Assembly (NCBI RefSeq): GCF_008064635.1
Contig: NZ_VRYZ01000010.1
Location: forward strand, 102,751-166,750
DNA from: Parahaliea aestuarii
Lineage (GTDB): Bacteria; Pseudomonadota; Gammaproteobacteria; Pseudomonadales; Halieaceae
Reading direction: 5' to 3'
Length of the DNA stretch: 64,000 bases
Every line of letters begins with the position of its first letter. The stretch's first letter is position 1. A model generated the notes under the pieces. That model searched no databases and was not told the DNA's origin. It worked only from the letters and a program-made list of their open reading frames with translations. Shown here piece by piece: positions 1 to 9,611 of this stretch. A program made the translations under genes and the position numbers.

Positions 1-762
1 TGCTTCCAGCTGGTATTGCAAGGGGCTGGAGACCATGAAGATCAGCGGGTACATGGCCTCGCGCAGGCCGGCGGGCTGTTCGTCATAGAAGCCTCCCTTG
101 TAGCCGGGGTCGTTCTTCACCGCGTCGATAATCATCTTGCGCTGCATGCGGTTGCGGCCGGCGATTTCCACCGGCAGGCTCGCCAGCGGCAGCAGGGCGT
201 CCATGAAGTCCGGATAGGTATAGCCCCACACCCAGCTCAACATGCCGCCCATCGAAGTGCCGGTCACCAGCCGCAGGTGATCGACCTGGAGGTGTTCATT
301 CAGCAGGCGGTACTGGGCCCGCACCATGTCGTCGTAGGTGTAGTTGGGGAAGTCGGCCGCCTGGCCTGCGCTGGGTCGGCTGGACTGGCCGTGGCCAATG
401 GCGTCGGTGAGAATGATGTAGTAGCGGGAGGCGTCCAGCAGTGCGCCCTCGCCGAACAGTACGCCGGCGTAGCGGTCGCCGAGAAAGCCAGAGCCGCTGC
501 CGGTGGTGCCGTGCATGATCAATACGGCGTTGGTCACTCTGCCATCGGCATTGCGCCGGGGCTGGCCGAGGGTGGTGTAGTGCTGGCTGAGGTCGCCGAC
601 GCTGCCGTCGTCGTAATTGAAGTCGTGTATCGTGAAGTCGCCTTCCACCGGCGTTGGCCTTGACGCCTGTCCTGCACTGGCGACAGTCGGGCTCAGGCCC
701 ATCGCGCAGTAGCAAAACAGCATGGCGAGCACCGTGGCGAGCGAGCGTGAAGTCAGCGGCAT
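1..762 (-). CDS. Alpha/beta-fold hydrolase, MetX-like, exported (3' end beyond the window)
   Basis: The minus-strand frame is open from an ATG at 762-760 to the window edge (254 codons, no stop), so the C-terminus is missing. An AGGA ribosome site lies 7-8 nt upstream of the ATG. The first ~30 residues form a signal peptide ending near VASAGQ. The mature part shows MHGTTGSG, a GHGQSS loop and a nucleophile elbow GTSMGG, the pattern of the homoserine O-acetyltransferase (MetX)-like branch of alpha/beta hydrolases. True MetX is cytoplasmic, so the signal peptide argues for a periplasmic esterase or hydrolase rather than methionine synthesis. The Asp and His of the triad would lie in the missing part. 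Substrate unknown. Confidence 0.8.
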   Translation of the reverse strand, partial: MPLTSRSLATVLAMLFCYCAMGLSPTVASAGQASRPTPVEGDFTIHDFNYDDGSVGDLSQHYTTLGQPRRNADGRVTNAVLIMHGTTGSGSGFLGDRYAGVLFGEGALLDASRYYIILTDAIGHGQSSRPSAGQAADFPNYTYDDMVRAQYRLLNEHLQVDHLRLVTGTSMGGMLSWVWGYTYPDFMDALLPLASLPVEIAGRNRMQRKMIIDAVKNDPGYKGGFYDEQPAGLREAMYPLIFMVSSPLQYQLEA

Positions 763-858
763 GGGGGTATCCTGTGCAGGGCGTTTGGAATACTGGATAC
801 TGACGCAACAGGGCGGCCCTGTCATGGGGGCGGCAAGAATCCGGGGGAATGCTCAGGG

Positions 859-1368
859 ATGAATCGACAGCGAATGCTGCTCGCCGGCGCACTTGGATTG
901 CTGGCGGCCTGTGCTTCCAGCCCGGACGTATCGGTGCCGGAACCGCCCAAAGTGCTGCAGGTGGGAGTGAGCCGGGTCGTGGAGGGCGACACCCTGCAGG
1001 TGGTGGACAGCGAGGGCAGGCCGCATACCGTGCGCCTGCGCGGGGTCGATGCCCCGGAACCGGATCAACCCTTTGGCGAGGGCGCCCGCCGCTGCCTGGA
1101 GGAACTGGTGGGTGGCCGCAGTGTGCGCCTGAGCGCGGATATGCGTCCTCGCGAGCATCTACTTGTCAGCGAAGTCTACCTGGATACCGCCCCGGTCAGT
1201 AAACTGCTCATCCAGCGCGGCTGTGCCTGGTGGGACCAGCAGACGGCTCCCTACGATATGGAGCTCGGCCGCATTGAACAGGGCGCCCGCAATGCCCGCC
1301 GCGGACTGTGGGTGGACAGAAATCCTGTGCCACCCCGGGAATGGCGGGCCGGGTCTGGCCGTCCATAA
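859..1368 (+). CDS. Thermonuclease (SNase)-fold lipoprotein
   Basis: 169 aa. Residues 1-18 are a lipoprotein signal with lipobox LAAC (Cys18), so the protein should be membrane-anchored facing the periplasm. Residues ~33-155 carry the staphylococcal-nuclease fold: VEGDTL (Asp44) and VRLRGVDAPE (Arg59, Asp64, Glu67) match the Ca/active-site residues Asp21, Arg35, Asp40 and Glu43 of the family. The second catalytic arginine (Arg87 of SNase) normally sits six residues before a conserved tyrosine; here that position is Leu101, with Arg98 nearby, so activity is uncertain. The upstream gene is divergent and the downstream lipoprotein gene follows after 26 nt, suggesting co-transcription of two envelope proteins. 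Confidence 0.8.
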   Translation: MNRQRMLLAGALGLLAACASSPDVSVPEPPKVLQVGVSRVVEGDTLQVVDSEGRPHTVRLRGVDAPEPDQPFGEGARRCLEELVGGRSVRLSADMRPREHLLVSEVYLDTAPVSKLLIQRGCAWWDQQTAPYDMELGRIEQGARNARRGLWVDRNPVPPREWRAGSGRP

Positions 1369-1394
1369 GCACCCATACCATCAGGAGTCATACC

Positions 1395-1706
1395 ATGCGT
1401 TCACTGTACATTGCACTGCTTCTACTACCCCTGGCCGCCTGCAGCTGGGTCGACCTCACCAAAGAGGGAAAAACCGTCACCCAGGTTTCCAAAGTGCCCA
1501 CCTCCTGCAAGCGCCTGGGCAGTACTACCTCGGCAACCCGCTCAACGCTGGCCAGTATTGAGCGCGATTCAGAAAAGGTTGGCGTCGAACTCAGCACGCT
1601 TGCCCGCAATGCCGCCGCCCGTATGGGTGGAGACACGATCACCGCGGAAAGCGGGATCAATGACAAGGGCGAGCAGGTGTTCGGGGTGTATCGTTGCGGT
1701 CAGTGA
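1395..1706 (+). CDS. DUF4156 (RcsF-like) lipoprotein
   Basis: 103 aa starting at the ATG preceded by AGGAG at 1383-1387 (7-nt spacing); a longer in-frame start exists but lacks a ribosome site. Signal peptide with lipobox PLAAC (Cys16). The body has a conserved Cys (SCKRLG) and an ARMGGDTI element ending in a second Cys (YRCGQ), typical of small DUF4156/RcsF-related outer-membrane lipoproteins that hold disulfides and sense envelope state in relatives. No Rcs phosphorelay genes are nearby, so the role stays open. Confidence 0.7.
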   Translation: MRSLYIALLLLPLAACSWVDLTKEGKTVTQVSKVPTSCKRLGSTTSATRSTLASIERDSEKVGVELSTLARNAAARMGGDTITAESGINDKGEQVFGVYRCGQ

Positions 1707-1731
1707 GTTGCGGTTGATATTTCTTCCTTCC

Positions 1732-1754
1732 GTCACCGCGGTTCTCGCGGTGAC
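1732..1754 (+). terminator. Hairpin after the DUF4156 gene
   Basis: A perfect 9-bp stem (GTCACCGCG / CGCGGTGAC) closes a 5-nt loop 26 nt after the stop codon. No T-run follows, so it may be a weak or Rho-assisted terminator, or an mRNA-stabilising hairpin. Confidence 0.4.
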
Positions 1755-2269
1755 GACTCAATTCTGAATCTTCCCGGACCACGTGGCCTGACTGGCGCTG
1801 CGAATACTGCGCCGCCTGGTCCTGCTGCGTGGTTTTTTCGCCTCGGACTTTTTATGCAAGCGAAAAGTGGTCAACGAATCACAGAAACCTCACAAAAACG
1901 CAAAATAATAGTTGAACAGGATATGCCGAGCGTCTAACTTCATAATCATAGCTAATATCTTGTTTAGTACTCGACTGCACTGTAATTATAAATACCGCGC
2001 GGAATATCTAGTAATTCGGCGGATAAAAACTGGCAGATAGCGCCGCATCGAGGTTTGCTGCTACGGGCGCTACGGAGGTGGAGTATCAAGTCTTTACCTT
2101 TAGATGCAATGTGGCTGACCGCGTCGCCGCGTACTGAGCAGGTGCAGTCCGACCAGCCCCCTCTCCCTCTATTATCGACGCAGAGCTTTCCGTTCTGCGT
2201 CTTTCCAGTCGACCGTTTGGTTCCAGCGAGAATTCTCATAACGGCCTGTCCTAGCAAGGAGAACCACCT
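1755..2269. other. Long noncoding leader upstream of the adhesin operon
   Basis: About 515 nt without a credible gene. The centre (~1,840-2,000) is clearly AT-richer than the flanks. TTGAAC (1912-1917) and TAACTT (1935-1940) are 17 nt apart and could be a weak sigma-70 promoter, leaving a 5' leader of roughly 300 nt. Such a leader would suit a regulated surface adhesin, but I see no recognised riboswitch. Confidence 0.4.
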
Positions 2270-5200
2270 ATGTCTGTTTCAATAAAAATTGCCCCCCACG
2301 GTGAATTGGCTGAACTCGGTACGGTGGTCGATTCATCCGTACCAGCCGCACTTGTGCAACCCAGCGATGTCTCGCTGGATGTCAGTCCGGATGAAGTGCT
2401 GGCGGTGAGTCGCAGCGGGAATGCCCTGGTGATCGAGCTGATCAGCGGAGAGCAGGTGGTGATCAACGACTTTTTCTCGGCAGAGGGGCGTTCGCATCTT
2501 TACTTTCAGGATGATGAATTCGCAGGTGCTGTATTTCTCGCCGATTTACCAGCAGACCCGCCAGAGGGAGCGTTGGCGCTGAATGCACAGCAGGTCGCCG
2601 ACACGAAAGAGGACGATGACGATGGCGGTGCCGGACTCTTCGCCGGCGGCACGGGCATCGCCCTGGGTGCACTCGCACTGGCCGGTATCGCCGCCGCAGC
2701 GGGCGGTGGTGGTGGTGGCGGTTCAAACTCGGGGACTGATGGCGGCACCGGTGTAGGCGAAGGCCGCTCTGGCGATGGTGACGGCGGCACTGGCAGTGGT
2801 GGAGCGGACGATACTGCGCCCGATGCACCCGTTGTTGCTCCCACCAACGGCACGGTTGTCAGTGGTTCGGCTGAATCAGGCTCGACAGTGACCCTGGTCG
2901 CAGAGGGGGAGGTTATAGGTGAGACCCAGGCGGATGCAGATGGCAACTGGCAGGTCGATGTCGAACCCGATCTTGAGCACGGCGTTGTCGTCTCGGTCAC
3001 AGCGACAGACGACGCGGGCAACGTCAGTGACCCCACTGAGGTCGAGGTCGATGCGCTGGCGCCCCAAGTCAGCCTGGATGACTTGTTAACCAACGACGCC
3101 ACGCCGGCACTTTCCGGTCAGGTGGACGATCCGGAATCCGTGGTAGAGGTGACCGTGAATGGCGCAAGCTACGCGGCGATCAACAATGGGGACGGCACCT
3201 GGACGTTGCCGGACAATACCTTGCCGGCTCTGGAAGATGGCAGTTATGACATTGTGGTCACGGCGACCGATCAGGCGGGCAACCAGTCCGAGGATACCGG
3301 GAGCCTGGTAGTGGACACAGTGCCGCCAGATGCCCCGTCAATCGACGCGACCAATGGCACCGTGGTCACCGGTAGCGCAGAGCCGGGCACTACTGTGCTG
3401 CTGAGCTTCGATGGGGAGAGCAGCGCAGAGGTGCCGGTGAACAGTGCCGGCAACTGGTCTTTTGACCCGTCTCCGGACCTGGCCGATGGCACCGAAATTA
3501 CCGCTGTCGCAGTGGACGCTGCCGGCAACCAGAGCCCGCCGGACACGGAAGTCGTCGACATCAGCTTGGTCGATACCACGCCGCCTCCCCCGCCGGTACT
3601 GGAGGCCACCGACGGTACCGTCGTCAGCGGTTCGGCTGAGGCGGGAAGCATGGTGACGTTGACGGTGGACGGTCAACAGGTGGGCCAGGTGATGGCTGAT
3701 GCCGTCGGTGCCTGGACTGTCGACCTGGAGCCGGACCTCGAGGACGGTGATGTCATCGTCGGCGTCGCCACCGATGCGGCCGGCAACGTCAGTGAACCGG
3801 CGTCGACGGTCGTTGACAGTACGGGGCCGCTTGTCACGGTGGATGACTTGAGTACCACCGATACCACTCCGGCGCTCAGCGGTACGGTGGATGAGGCCGA
3901 TGCCGAAGTTCTGGTTACCGTTGATGGCACCACCTACTCCGCCACCAATAACGGCGATGGCAGCTGGACACTGGCCGACAACACCCTGCCTCCGCTGTCA
4001 GAGGGTGCAAACACGATTGGCGTCACCGCCGTTGACGCACAGGGCAATACGTCCTTCGCCAGTGGGACGGTGACAGTGGACTCTGTGGCCCCCGTAGTTG
4101 CTCTCTCGGACTTCAGCACCGCGGACGCCACACCGCCGCTGAACGGTACGGTTGATGACCCCACGGCGGCCGTCACGGTTCGCGTCGGTGGTGTGAGCTA
4201 CAACGCGACCAATAACGGCGACGGTACCTGGAGTCTGGCGGACAACACGCTGGCCGCGCTGGCGGATGGCGACAATACCGTGACCGTCACGGCCACGGAT
4301 GCGGCGGGTAACAGCGGCTCCGGTAGCGCCGTGGTTACGATTGATGCCTCTGCGGTCTCAGTGATGCTGAACAACCTGCAAACCAATGACGCCACACCGC
4401 CGCTGCAGGGGAGTATCGACAGTCCGGATGCAAGCATTGTGGTGACGGTGGCGGGAGTGGACTACAGCGCAATCAACAACGGCGATGGAACCTGGAGCCT
4501 GCCGGATAACACCCTGGCGGCGCTGCCCGAGGGAGTTACCGAAGTCACTGTGACGGCTGAGAACACGGTGGGAACCACGGACACGGCGACCGCCAATGTA
4601 ACGGTGGATACGGTCGCACCAGTGGTATCGCTGGCGGACTTTGAAACCCAGGACAGCACTCCGGGCCTGGCGGGCTCGGTGGATGATCCGGGAGCCTCCG
4701 TGGTGGTGACGATTGACGGGCTGGATTACGCGGCCCGGAATAACGGCGATGGTACATGGTCACTGGCGGACGACGCTATCGCCGCGCTGGTGGAAGGCGA
4801 TACCCAGGTTACCGTAACCGCAACCGATATCGTCGGTAACGCGGGCAGCGACACTGCCACGGTAACCCTCGACACCATCACCGACGCCGTTGTGACTGTG
4901 GACGGAATTGGAACTACCAGTGATTCGACCCCGCTTCTGAGTGGTACCAGCAGCAATGTGGCAGGGCCAATCGTGGTTGAAATCGACGGCGAGACGGTCA
5001 ATGTGGCCCCCGGCGCCGATGGCAGCTGGAGTACCGAATGGCCGATAGCGCTGGCGGAGGGCGACTATACCGTGACGGCCACCGGCGTTGACGCGGACGG
5101 ATTGCCGGCCAGCGACAGCGACGACTTCGATATCGGCGCGGTGTTGCCCACGGCGGGTGGGCTGATCCTGCATACTCCCCCGCTGGACAATACGGTGGAA

Positions 5201-6106
5201 ACGGTGCTGAGCCTCGCGGGCATCGACCTTACCATTACCGGACTGGCAGATGCCCTGGACAACGGCTTGCTGGCTCCCCTTGGACTGGGCGGTTTGATCG
5301 AGCAATTGCTCGAAGGCACCACCCTGACCGGCAGCCTGCCCGGAGCCAGTCAGATGCAGGTCTTCGTGGTGCAGGATGACTTTCTCACCAGCGCTACCGA
5401 TATCGTGGTCAACGTATCTGCGGATGGCAGCTTCACCATTCCCCTCAACGATTTCCTCGAGGTGCTGGATGGCGTTGTCGATACACTTTCAAATGTCGGC
5501 GTGGAATTGGCCCTGCGGGGTGTGGATAGCAGCGGTGAGGTGAGTGATACCGCTTTTGTTCACCTGGGCAATGCGGCCAACCTTCTCGAGAACCCGCTGC
5601 AGGCGCTGGGCGATGAACTCGGGGCATTGCTGGGTGAGGACACCGCAGTGCCCGTCGATCGCACCGAATTCATTGCCAGCGATCAGGATCCTTCAGCGCT
5701 GAGTGATTCCGAAGTCACCATCTTTGCCGCGGAGGAGGCCGCCGGCCGCGCGCTGGACGACGGCGGTGTGCTGGTGGATGAAGAGGCGCTGGCCATGGCC
5801 GGCGCGGGCATGTCGCCAGATGGCGATTCGAACGCTGCTGAACCGGACTTGCGCGAGCTGGCGAGCATCGACCTCAGTGGCAATGGCAACAACACTCTCA
5901 CTCTCGATCTGGATGCTATTGCCAGGTTTGCCGGTGCTGACGGCAGTCTGCGACTGGAAGGCGACGCAGGGGATCGAATCGAGCTGGATATCGACCTCGG
6001 GGCGTCGCTGAGCGGCGTAGCGATCTATGAGGACTATGTGGCGCTGCAGTTTGCTACCGGCAGTAGCCTGCTGATCGAAGACGACCTGGCGGTAGACGTG
6101 GCCTGA
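2270..6106 (+). CDS. Large Ig-repeat surface adhesin, BapA/LapA type, type I secreted
   Basis: 1,278 aa. Residues 1-~105 resemble the BapA-type N-terminal domain. An acidic stretch and a Gly/Ala-rich segment (~110-155) follow, including an A-A-A-G sequence of the kind cut by LapG-type proteases. Nine Ig-like domains of ~90 residues come next, in two subtypes: three with TNGTVVSGSAE-like edges (1, 3, 4) and six with TxDxTPxLxG edges (2, 5-9). The C-terminal ~75 residues are Leu/Asp-rich, lack Cys and end in IEDDLAVDVA, as expected of an uncleaved C-terminal type I secretion signal. There is no N-terminal signal peptide. A well-spaced ribosome site (AAGGAG) precedes the ATG. The next three genes encode the exporter. 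Likely role: biofilm or surface attachment. At 1.3 kb of residues it is short for the family, so repeats may have been lost or collapsed in assembly. Confidence 0.88.
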   Translation: MSVSIKIAPHGELAELGTVVDSSVPAALVQPSDVSLDVSPDEVLAVSRSGNALVIELISGEQVVINDFFSAEGRSHLYFQDDEFAGAVFLADLPADPPEGALALNAQQVADTKEDDDDGGAGLFAGGTGIALGALALAGIAAAAGGGGGGGSNSGTDGGTGVGEGRSGDGDGGTGSGGADDTAPDAPVVAPTNGTVVSGSAESGSTVTLVAEGEVIGETQADADGNWQVDVEPDLEHGVVVSVTATDDAGNVSDPTEVEVDALAPQVSLDDLLTNDATPALSGQVDDPESVVEVTVNGASYAAINNGDGTWTLPDNTLPALEDGSYDIVVTATDQAGNQSEDTGSLVVDTVPPDAPSIDATNGTVVTGSAEPGTTVLLSFDGESSAEVPVNSAGNWSFDPSPDLADGTEITAVAVDAAGNQSPPDTEVVDISLVDTTPPPPPVLEATDGTVVSGSAEAGSMVTLTVDGQQVGQVMADAVGAWTVDLEPDLEDGDVIVGVATDAAGNVSEPASTVVDSTGPLVTVDDLSTTDTTPALSGTVDEADAEVLVTVDGTTYSATNNGDGSWTLADNTLPPLSEGANTIGVTAVDAQGNTSFASGTVTVDSVAPVVALSDFSTADATPPLNGTVDDPTAAVTVRVGGVSYNATNNGDGTWSLADNTLAALADGDNTVTVTATDAAGNSGSGSAVVTIDASAVSVMLNNLQTNDATPPLQGSIDSPDASIVVTVAGVDYSAINNGDGTWSLPDNTLAALPEGVTEVTVTAENTVGTTDTATANVTVDTVAPVVSLADFETQDSTPGLAGSVDDPGASVVVTIDGLDYAARNNGDGTWSLADDAIAALVEGDTQVTVTATDIVGNAGSDTATVTLDTITDAVVTVDGIGTTSDSTPLLSGTSSNVAGPIVVEIDGETVNVAPGADGSWSTEWPIALAEGDYTVTATGVDADGLPASDSDDFDIGAVLPTAGGLILHTPPLDNTVETVLSLAGIDLTITGLADALDNGLLAPLGLGGLIEQLLEGTTLTGSLPGASQMQVFVVQDDFLTSATDIVVNVSADGSFTIPLNDFLEVLDGVVDTLSNVGVELALRGVDSSGEVSDTAFVHLGNAANLLENPLQALGDELGALLGEDTAVPVDRTEFIASDQDPSALSDSEVTIFAAEEAAGRALDDGGVLVDEEALAMAGAGMSPDGDSNAAEPDLRELASIDLSGNGNNTLTLDLDAIARFAGADGSLRLEGDAGDRIELDIDLGASLSGVAIYEDYVALQFATGSSLLIEDDLAVDVA

Positions 6107-6111
6107 GGGCG

Positions 6112-7395
6112 GTGGTGGCAACCGCGGCCAATGGCAGGTGCAGGCGCCTTGCTCTGTGGTGTCTTTGCGCCACCGCGCTCGCGCCTGCGACGGCAGGAGC
6201 ATATTCCGTGAGTGACGCTGTTCTGGACACGCTGTCCCGCGATCCCCGGGTGCAGGCCGCCATGATGAGTGTCACTGCAGCATGGGATCAAGTGGAGGTG
6301 GCTCGCGGTGGCTACCTGCCACAGGTCACTGCCGATGTGGGGGTTGTCGGTACAGAGGCGCACTCCCAGTACCAGCTCAACGTGAGGCAGATGCTGTACG
6401 ACTGGGGGCGAGTATCGTCGGAGGTTCAAAGCTCCGAAGCCGCCGGGCAGCTTAGCCGGGCCGAACTGCGAATTGCAGAAAGCGACACTTCACTGGATGC
6501 CGCTGTTACCTACCTCAGCTATTTGCGAGGACAGAGCGGCGATGACATCTACCGTGAGTACGCTGAAGTCCTGGCGCGTTTCGAGCGCATCGCCGAGGCG
6601 CGACATCAGGGCCGGTTCAGTGGTGTTGTTGAAGTGGACCGGGCCCGTGTTGAGCGCGCCCGGGCGATAGAAGAGCAGGCCCGTTACCAGGGACTTGCCT
6701 GGAGCGCCAGGCGGGATTTTCTCGTGTTGGCCGGCGAAGACCCGGAGCAGCTGGATTTGGAAACACCGCATACGCTGCCCGTACTGCGTGACTACGGCGA
6801 TCCGCAGGCACTTGAATCGGCGATTCTTGCCGCGCCCCTGGTGGGTGCCGACCTGGCCGAGCTGGAACGCGCGGAGGCAGAGCTTGAACTGGCGGAAGCG
6901 CGCCGCTGGCCGCAGATCAATCTCGAGGCGGACTGGTTTCGCCGCGACTTCAACGGTCTGGTGGACACCGATACCAGTGTGGCGCTGCGACTGCGCTCCG
7001 ACTCGCTGTTCGGTGCCCGCCAGTTGCGACAGCCCCGGGCCGCGCGCAACCGGGTGAGCGCCAGCCGCTTTCAGCTCGACGCCAGCAAGCGCGACCTGCG
7101 CCGTGGGATGCAACAGCTGATGGCCCAGGAGCCGAGTCTGCTGGCGCGTATCGTGGCGCTCGATGACCAGATCGCCCGCTCTGCCAGTATCGTGGAAACC
7201 TACGAGGAACAGTTTCTGGCGGGGCTGCGCGACTTCGAGGAGTTACTGTCGGTTACGCGGGAACATTTCAGCGCGCGCCGGCAGCGTATGGAGCTGAAGC
7301 TGGATCTGCTGCAGTTGCAGTACCAGACGGCAGCCGATCTCGGAGTTTTGACTCGTCTGTTACTGCAGGAGAGTGGCCGTGGGTCGCGAGCCTGA
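6112..7395 (+). CDS. TolC-family outer-membrane channel of the type I system
   Basis: 427 aa from a GTG five nt after the adhesin stop, with a GAGGG ribosome site overlapping that stop. A signal peptide occupies residues 1-~30 (APATAGA/YS). The rest alternates long amphipathic helices (DQVEVARGGYLPQV, repeated AEL/ARA heptads) with short strands, the TolC/LapE pattern. It would form the outer-membrane tunnel through which the adhesin is exported. Its end overlaps the start of the ABC exporter gene, so the two are translationally coupled. Confidence 0.85.
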   Translation: MVATAANGRCRRLALWCLCATALAPATAGAYSVSDAVLDTLSRDPRVQAAMMSVTAAWDQVEVARGGYLPQVTADVGVVGTEAHSQYQLNVRQMLYDWGRVSSEVQSSEAAGQLSRAELRIAESDTSLDAAVTYLSYLRGQSGDDIYREYAEVLARFERIAEARHQGRFSGVVEVDRARVERARAIEEQARYQGLAWSARRDFLVLAGEDPEQLDLETPHTLPVLRDYGDPQALESAILAAPLVGADLAELERAEAELELAEARRWPQINLEADWFRRDFNGLVDTDTSVALRLRSDSLFGARQLRQPRAARNRVSASRFQLDASKRDLRRGMQQLMAQEPSLLARIVALDDQIARSASIVETYEEQFLAGLRDFEELLSVTREHFSARRQRMELKLDLLQLQYQTAADLGVLTRLLLQESGRGSRA

Positions 7396-9556
7396 TATTG
7401 CCGCGGCGCTGTCCGCGGGCGGCGTCCCCCTGGAGCCCCTGCTGCAGGGCGTGCAATGCCTGCTGGCCCGCCAGGGCAGGGAGTTGACGGTGGAGGGGCT
7501 GCGTTACCGTGCGCCGCTGGACCATGGCCGGCTGGCGCCGGAAAGTTTGCCGGAACTGCTTGCCAGGCTGGATGTTGCCGCACGCCTGGTCGAACTGTCG
7601 CTCGAGGATATCTGTCCCTCGCTGCTGCCCTGTCTATTGCTCCTCAATGACGGCCATACCTTTGTGCTCATTGGCAAACTCGACGGGCAGTACGATGTGG
7701 TCTGTCCATTGACTGGCGGCACCCAGACCCTGGCGCCGGAAAAACTGGCAGCGCTCTACGCTGGCCGCTCGCTGTTTGCCCACGCCCGGTCCCTGCAGCA
7801 GAGCCGGGTCGATGGCTACGGCAGGGAGAGTCACGGTCACTGGTTCTGGAGCCGGGTGCGCTCGCACTGGAAGCAGTTTGCCGAGGTGGCATTGGCATCC
7901 CTGTTTGCCGCGGTGCTGGCGGTGGGCACGGCGCTGTTCGCCATGCAGGTCTATGACCGGGTGGTGCCCACCCAGGCGGAGGAAACACTGTGGGCGCTGG
8001 CCATTGGTGTATTCCTGGCCATCGGGCTGGAGTGTATTTTGCGCGGTTTGCGGGCGCAGTTGATCGAAACCAGCGGCAAGCGGCTGGATCTGGCTTTGTC
8101 GCGGCAGCTGTTTGAGCAGGCTGTCAGTCTGAAGCTGTCTGCCAGGCCCGGATCTGCGGGGGCGTTTGCCAGCCAGGTGCGTGACTTTGACAGCGTGCGC
8201 GAGTTTTTTACCGCGGGTACCCTGGGCGCCTTTGGCGACCTGCCGTTTACGCTGCTGTTCCTGGGGCTGATCGCACTGATCGGCGGGCCGGTAGTCTGGG
8301 TGCCGGTGGCGGCAATGGTGGCGATCATCGTCCCGAGTATCCTCGCCCAGCCGGTGGTGGCACGGCGCGCACGCGAAGGTATGCGCGAGGCGGCGGTGCG
8401 CAATGCGGTACTGCTGGAGGCGGTGGATCATCTGGAAACGGTTAAATCGACCCGGGCGGAAGGCCGTAGCCTGCGCCTTTGGCAGCAGATATCGGCAGAG
8501 CAGGCTGGCCGTGCCGTTTCCGGGCGCCACCTCGACACCTGGCTGGCTGGATGGGCCGCGGCCATGCAGCAATGCGCCTACGCGGGCACCATCATTGCCG
8601 GGGTCTACCTGATATTTGACGGTACCCTGACCGTCGGCGGGCTCATTGCCTGCTCCATCCTGTCATCTCGCGCGCTGTCGCCGGCGACCCAGGTGAGCCG
8701 CCTCCTGGGGCGTTGGCAGCAGGTCCGGGTTGCTCTCGAGGGATTGGAGGACCTGATGCAGCGGCCGATCGAGCGCGAGCCGCAGCGCCAGTACGTCGCG
8801 CTGTCCACTACCCGCGGTGCCTTCATGCTGCGCGCGGTGCGCTGGCAGTACCAGCCGGACATGTCACCGGCGCTGACGCTGGAAAAATGGGATATCGGCA
8901 GCGGCGAGCGCTGGGCCTTGCTGGGGAGCAACGGGGCGGGCAAGAGTACCTTGCTGCGTCTGCTCGCCGGCCTTTACGACCCTACAGCTGGCAGTGTACG
9001 GCTCGATAATCTGGAGCTGGCACAGGTCGATTCCGCTGACAAGCGGCGGTTGATCAGCTATCTGCCGCAGGATGTCGCCCTTTTCCACGGTACGCTGCGC
9101 GACAACCTGACACTCGATGGCGGGGCCTACGACGACCATCAATTGCTGGAGGCTCTGGATCGGGCCGGGCTCGGGGGATTTGTGCGAGCCCATCCGCTGG
9201 GCCTCGACCTGTTCCTGCCGGGTAACCAGAGTCTTTCAGGTGGTCAGCGCCAGTGTGTGGGGCTCGCCCGTCTTTTCCTGCAGGACGCGCCCATCGTGTT
9301 GATGGACGAACCCACGGCCGCACTTGACCAGCAGGCCGAAGCCGCAGTGATAGGGCAGCTGAAGGATTGGCTGGCGGATCGCACTCTGGTGATTGCCACG
9401 CACAAGCGGGCACTGCTCGAGCTTGTCAGCCACGCGCTGGTTCTAGGGCAGGGGGGAGCCTTGCTGCAGGGCACCATCGACAGCGTTAACGAACGGCTGG
9501 AGCAAGCGCACCGGGCATCTGCAGCACCGACTACGGTGCGCGGTGTTTCACGTTGA
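7379..9556 (+). CDS. Type I secretion ABC exporter (LapB/RtxB-like permease-ATPase)
   Basis: ~725 aa. Two GTG codons (7373, 7379) are possible; 7379 has AGGA at an 8-nt distance and is preferred. Residues ~1-135 are a C39-like peptidase domain without the catalytic Cys/His pair, typical of exporters that move uncleaved RTX/adhesin substrates. Residues ~150-430 hold the six-helix exporter core. The nucleotide-binding domain has Walker A GSNGAGKST (~516), signature LSGGQRQ (~619), Walker B VLMDEPT (~640) and the H-loop IATHK. It overlaps both the upstream TolC gene and the downstream adaptor frame, so the locus is one operon. Confidence 0.9.
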   Translation: MGREPDIAAALSAGGVPLEPLLQGVQCLLARQGRELTVEGLRYRAPLDHGRLAPESLPELLARLDVAARLVELSLEDICPSLLPCLLLLNDGHTFVLIGKLDGQYDVVCPLTGGTQTLAPEKLAALYAGRSLFAHARSLQQSRVDGYGRESHGHWFWSRVRSHWKQFAEVALASLFAAVLAVGTALFAMQVYDRVVPTQAEETLWALAIGVFLAIGLECILRGLRAQLIETSGKRLDLALSRQLFEQAVSLKLSARPGSAGAFASQVRDFDSVREFFTAGTLGAFGDLPFTLLFLGLIALIGGPVVWVPVAAMVAIIVPSILAQPVVARRAREGMREAAVRNAVLLEAVDHLETVKSTRAEGRSLRLWQQISAEQAGRAVSGRHLDTWLAGWAAAMQQCAYAGTIIAGVYLIFDGTLTVGGLIACSILSSRALSPATQVSRLLGRWQQVRVALEGLEDLMQRPIEREPQRQYVALSTTRGAFMLRAVRWQYQPDMSPALTLEKWDIGSGERWALLGSNGAGKSTLLRLLAGLYDPTAGSVRLDNLELAQVDSADKRRLISYLPQDVALFHGTLRDNLTLDGGAYDDHQLLEALDRAGLGGFVRAHPLGLDLFLPGNQSLSGGQRQCVGLARLFLQDAPIVLMDEPTAALDQQAEAAVIGQLKDWLADRTLVIATHKRALLELVSHALVLGQGGALLQGTIDSVNERLEQAHRASAAPTTVRGVSR

Positions 9557-9611
9557 GCGCGCGGGAAATCACTGGCAACGGGGCCGCAGTGCCCGGCCGG
9601 AGCAAGTCAGT

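Noticed and set aside
2800..5100. Repetitive DNA in the adhesin as a CRISPR-like array
   Set aside because: Repeats are ~270 bp and in one reading frame, encoding Ig-like domains; there are no short identical repeats with unique spacers.
7634..8572. Long open frame opposite the ABC exporter gene
   Set aside because: It lies antisense to a gene with all ABC motifs and has no recognisable domain or ribosome site; long antisense frames are expected in this GC-rich sequence.
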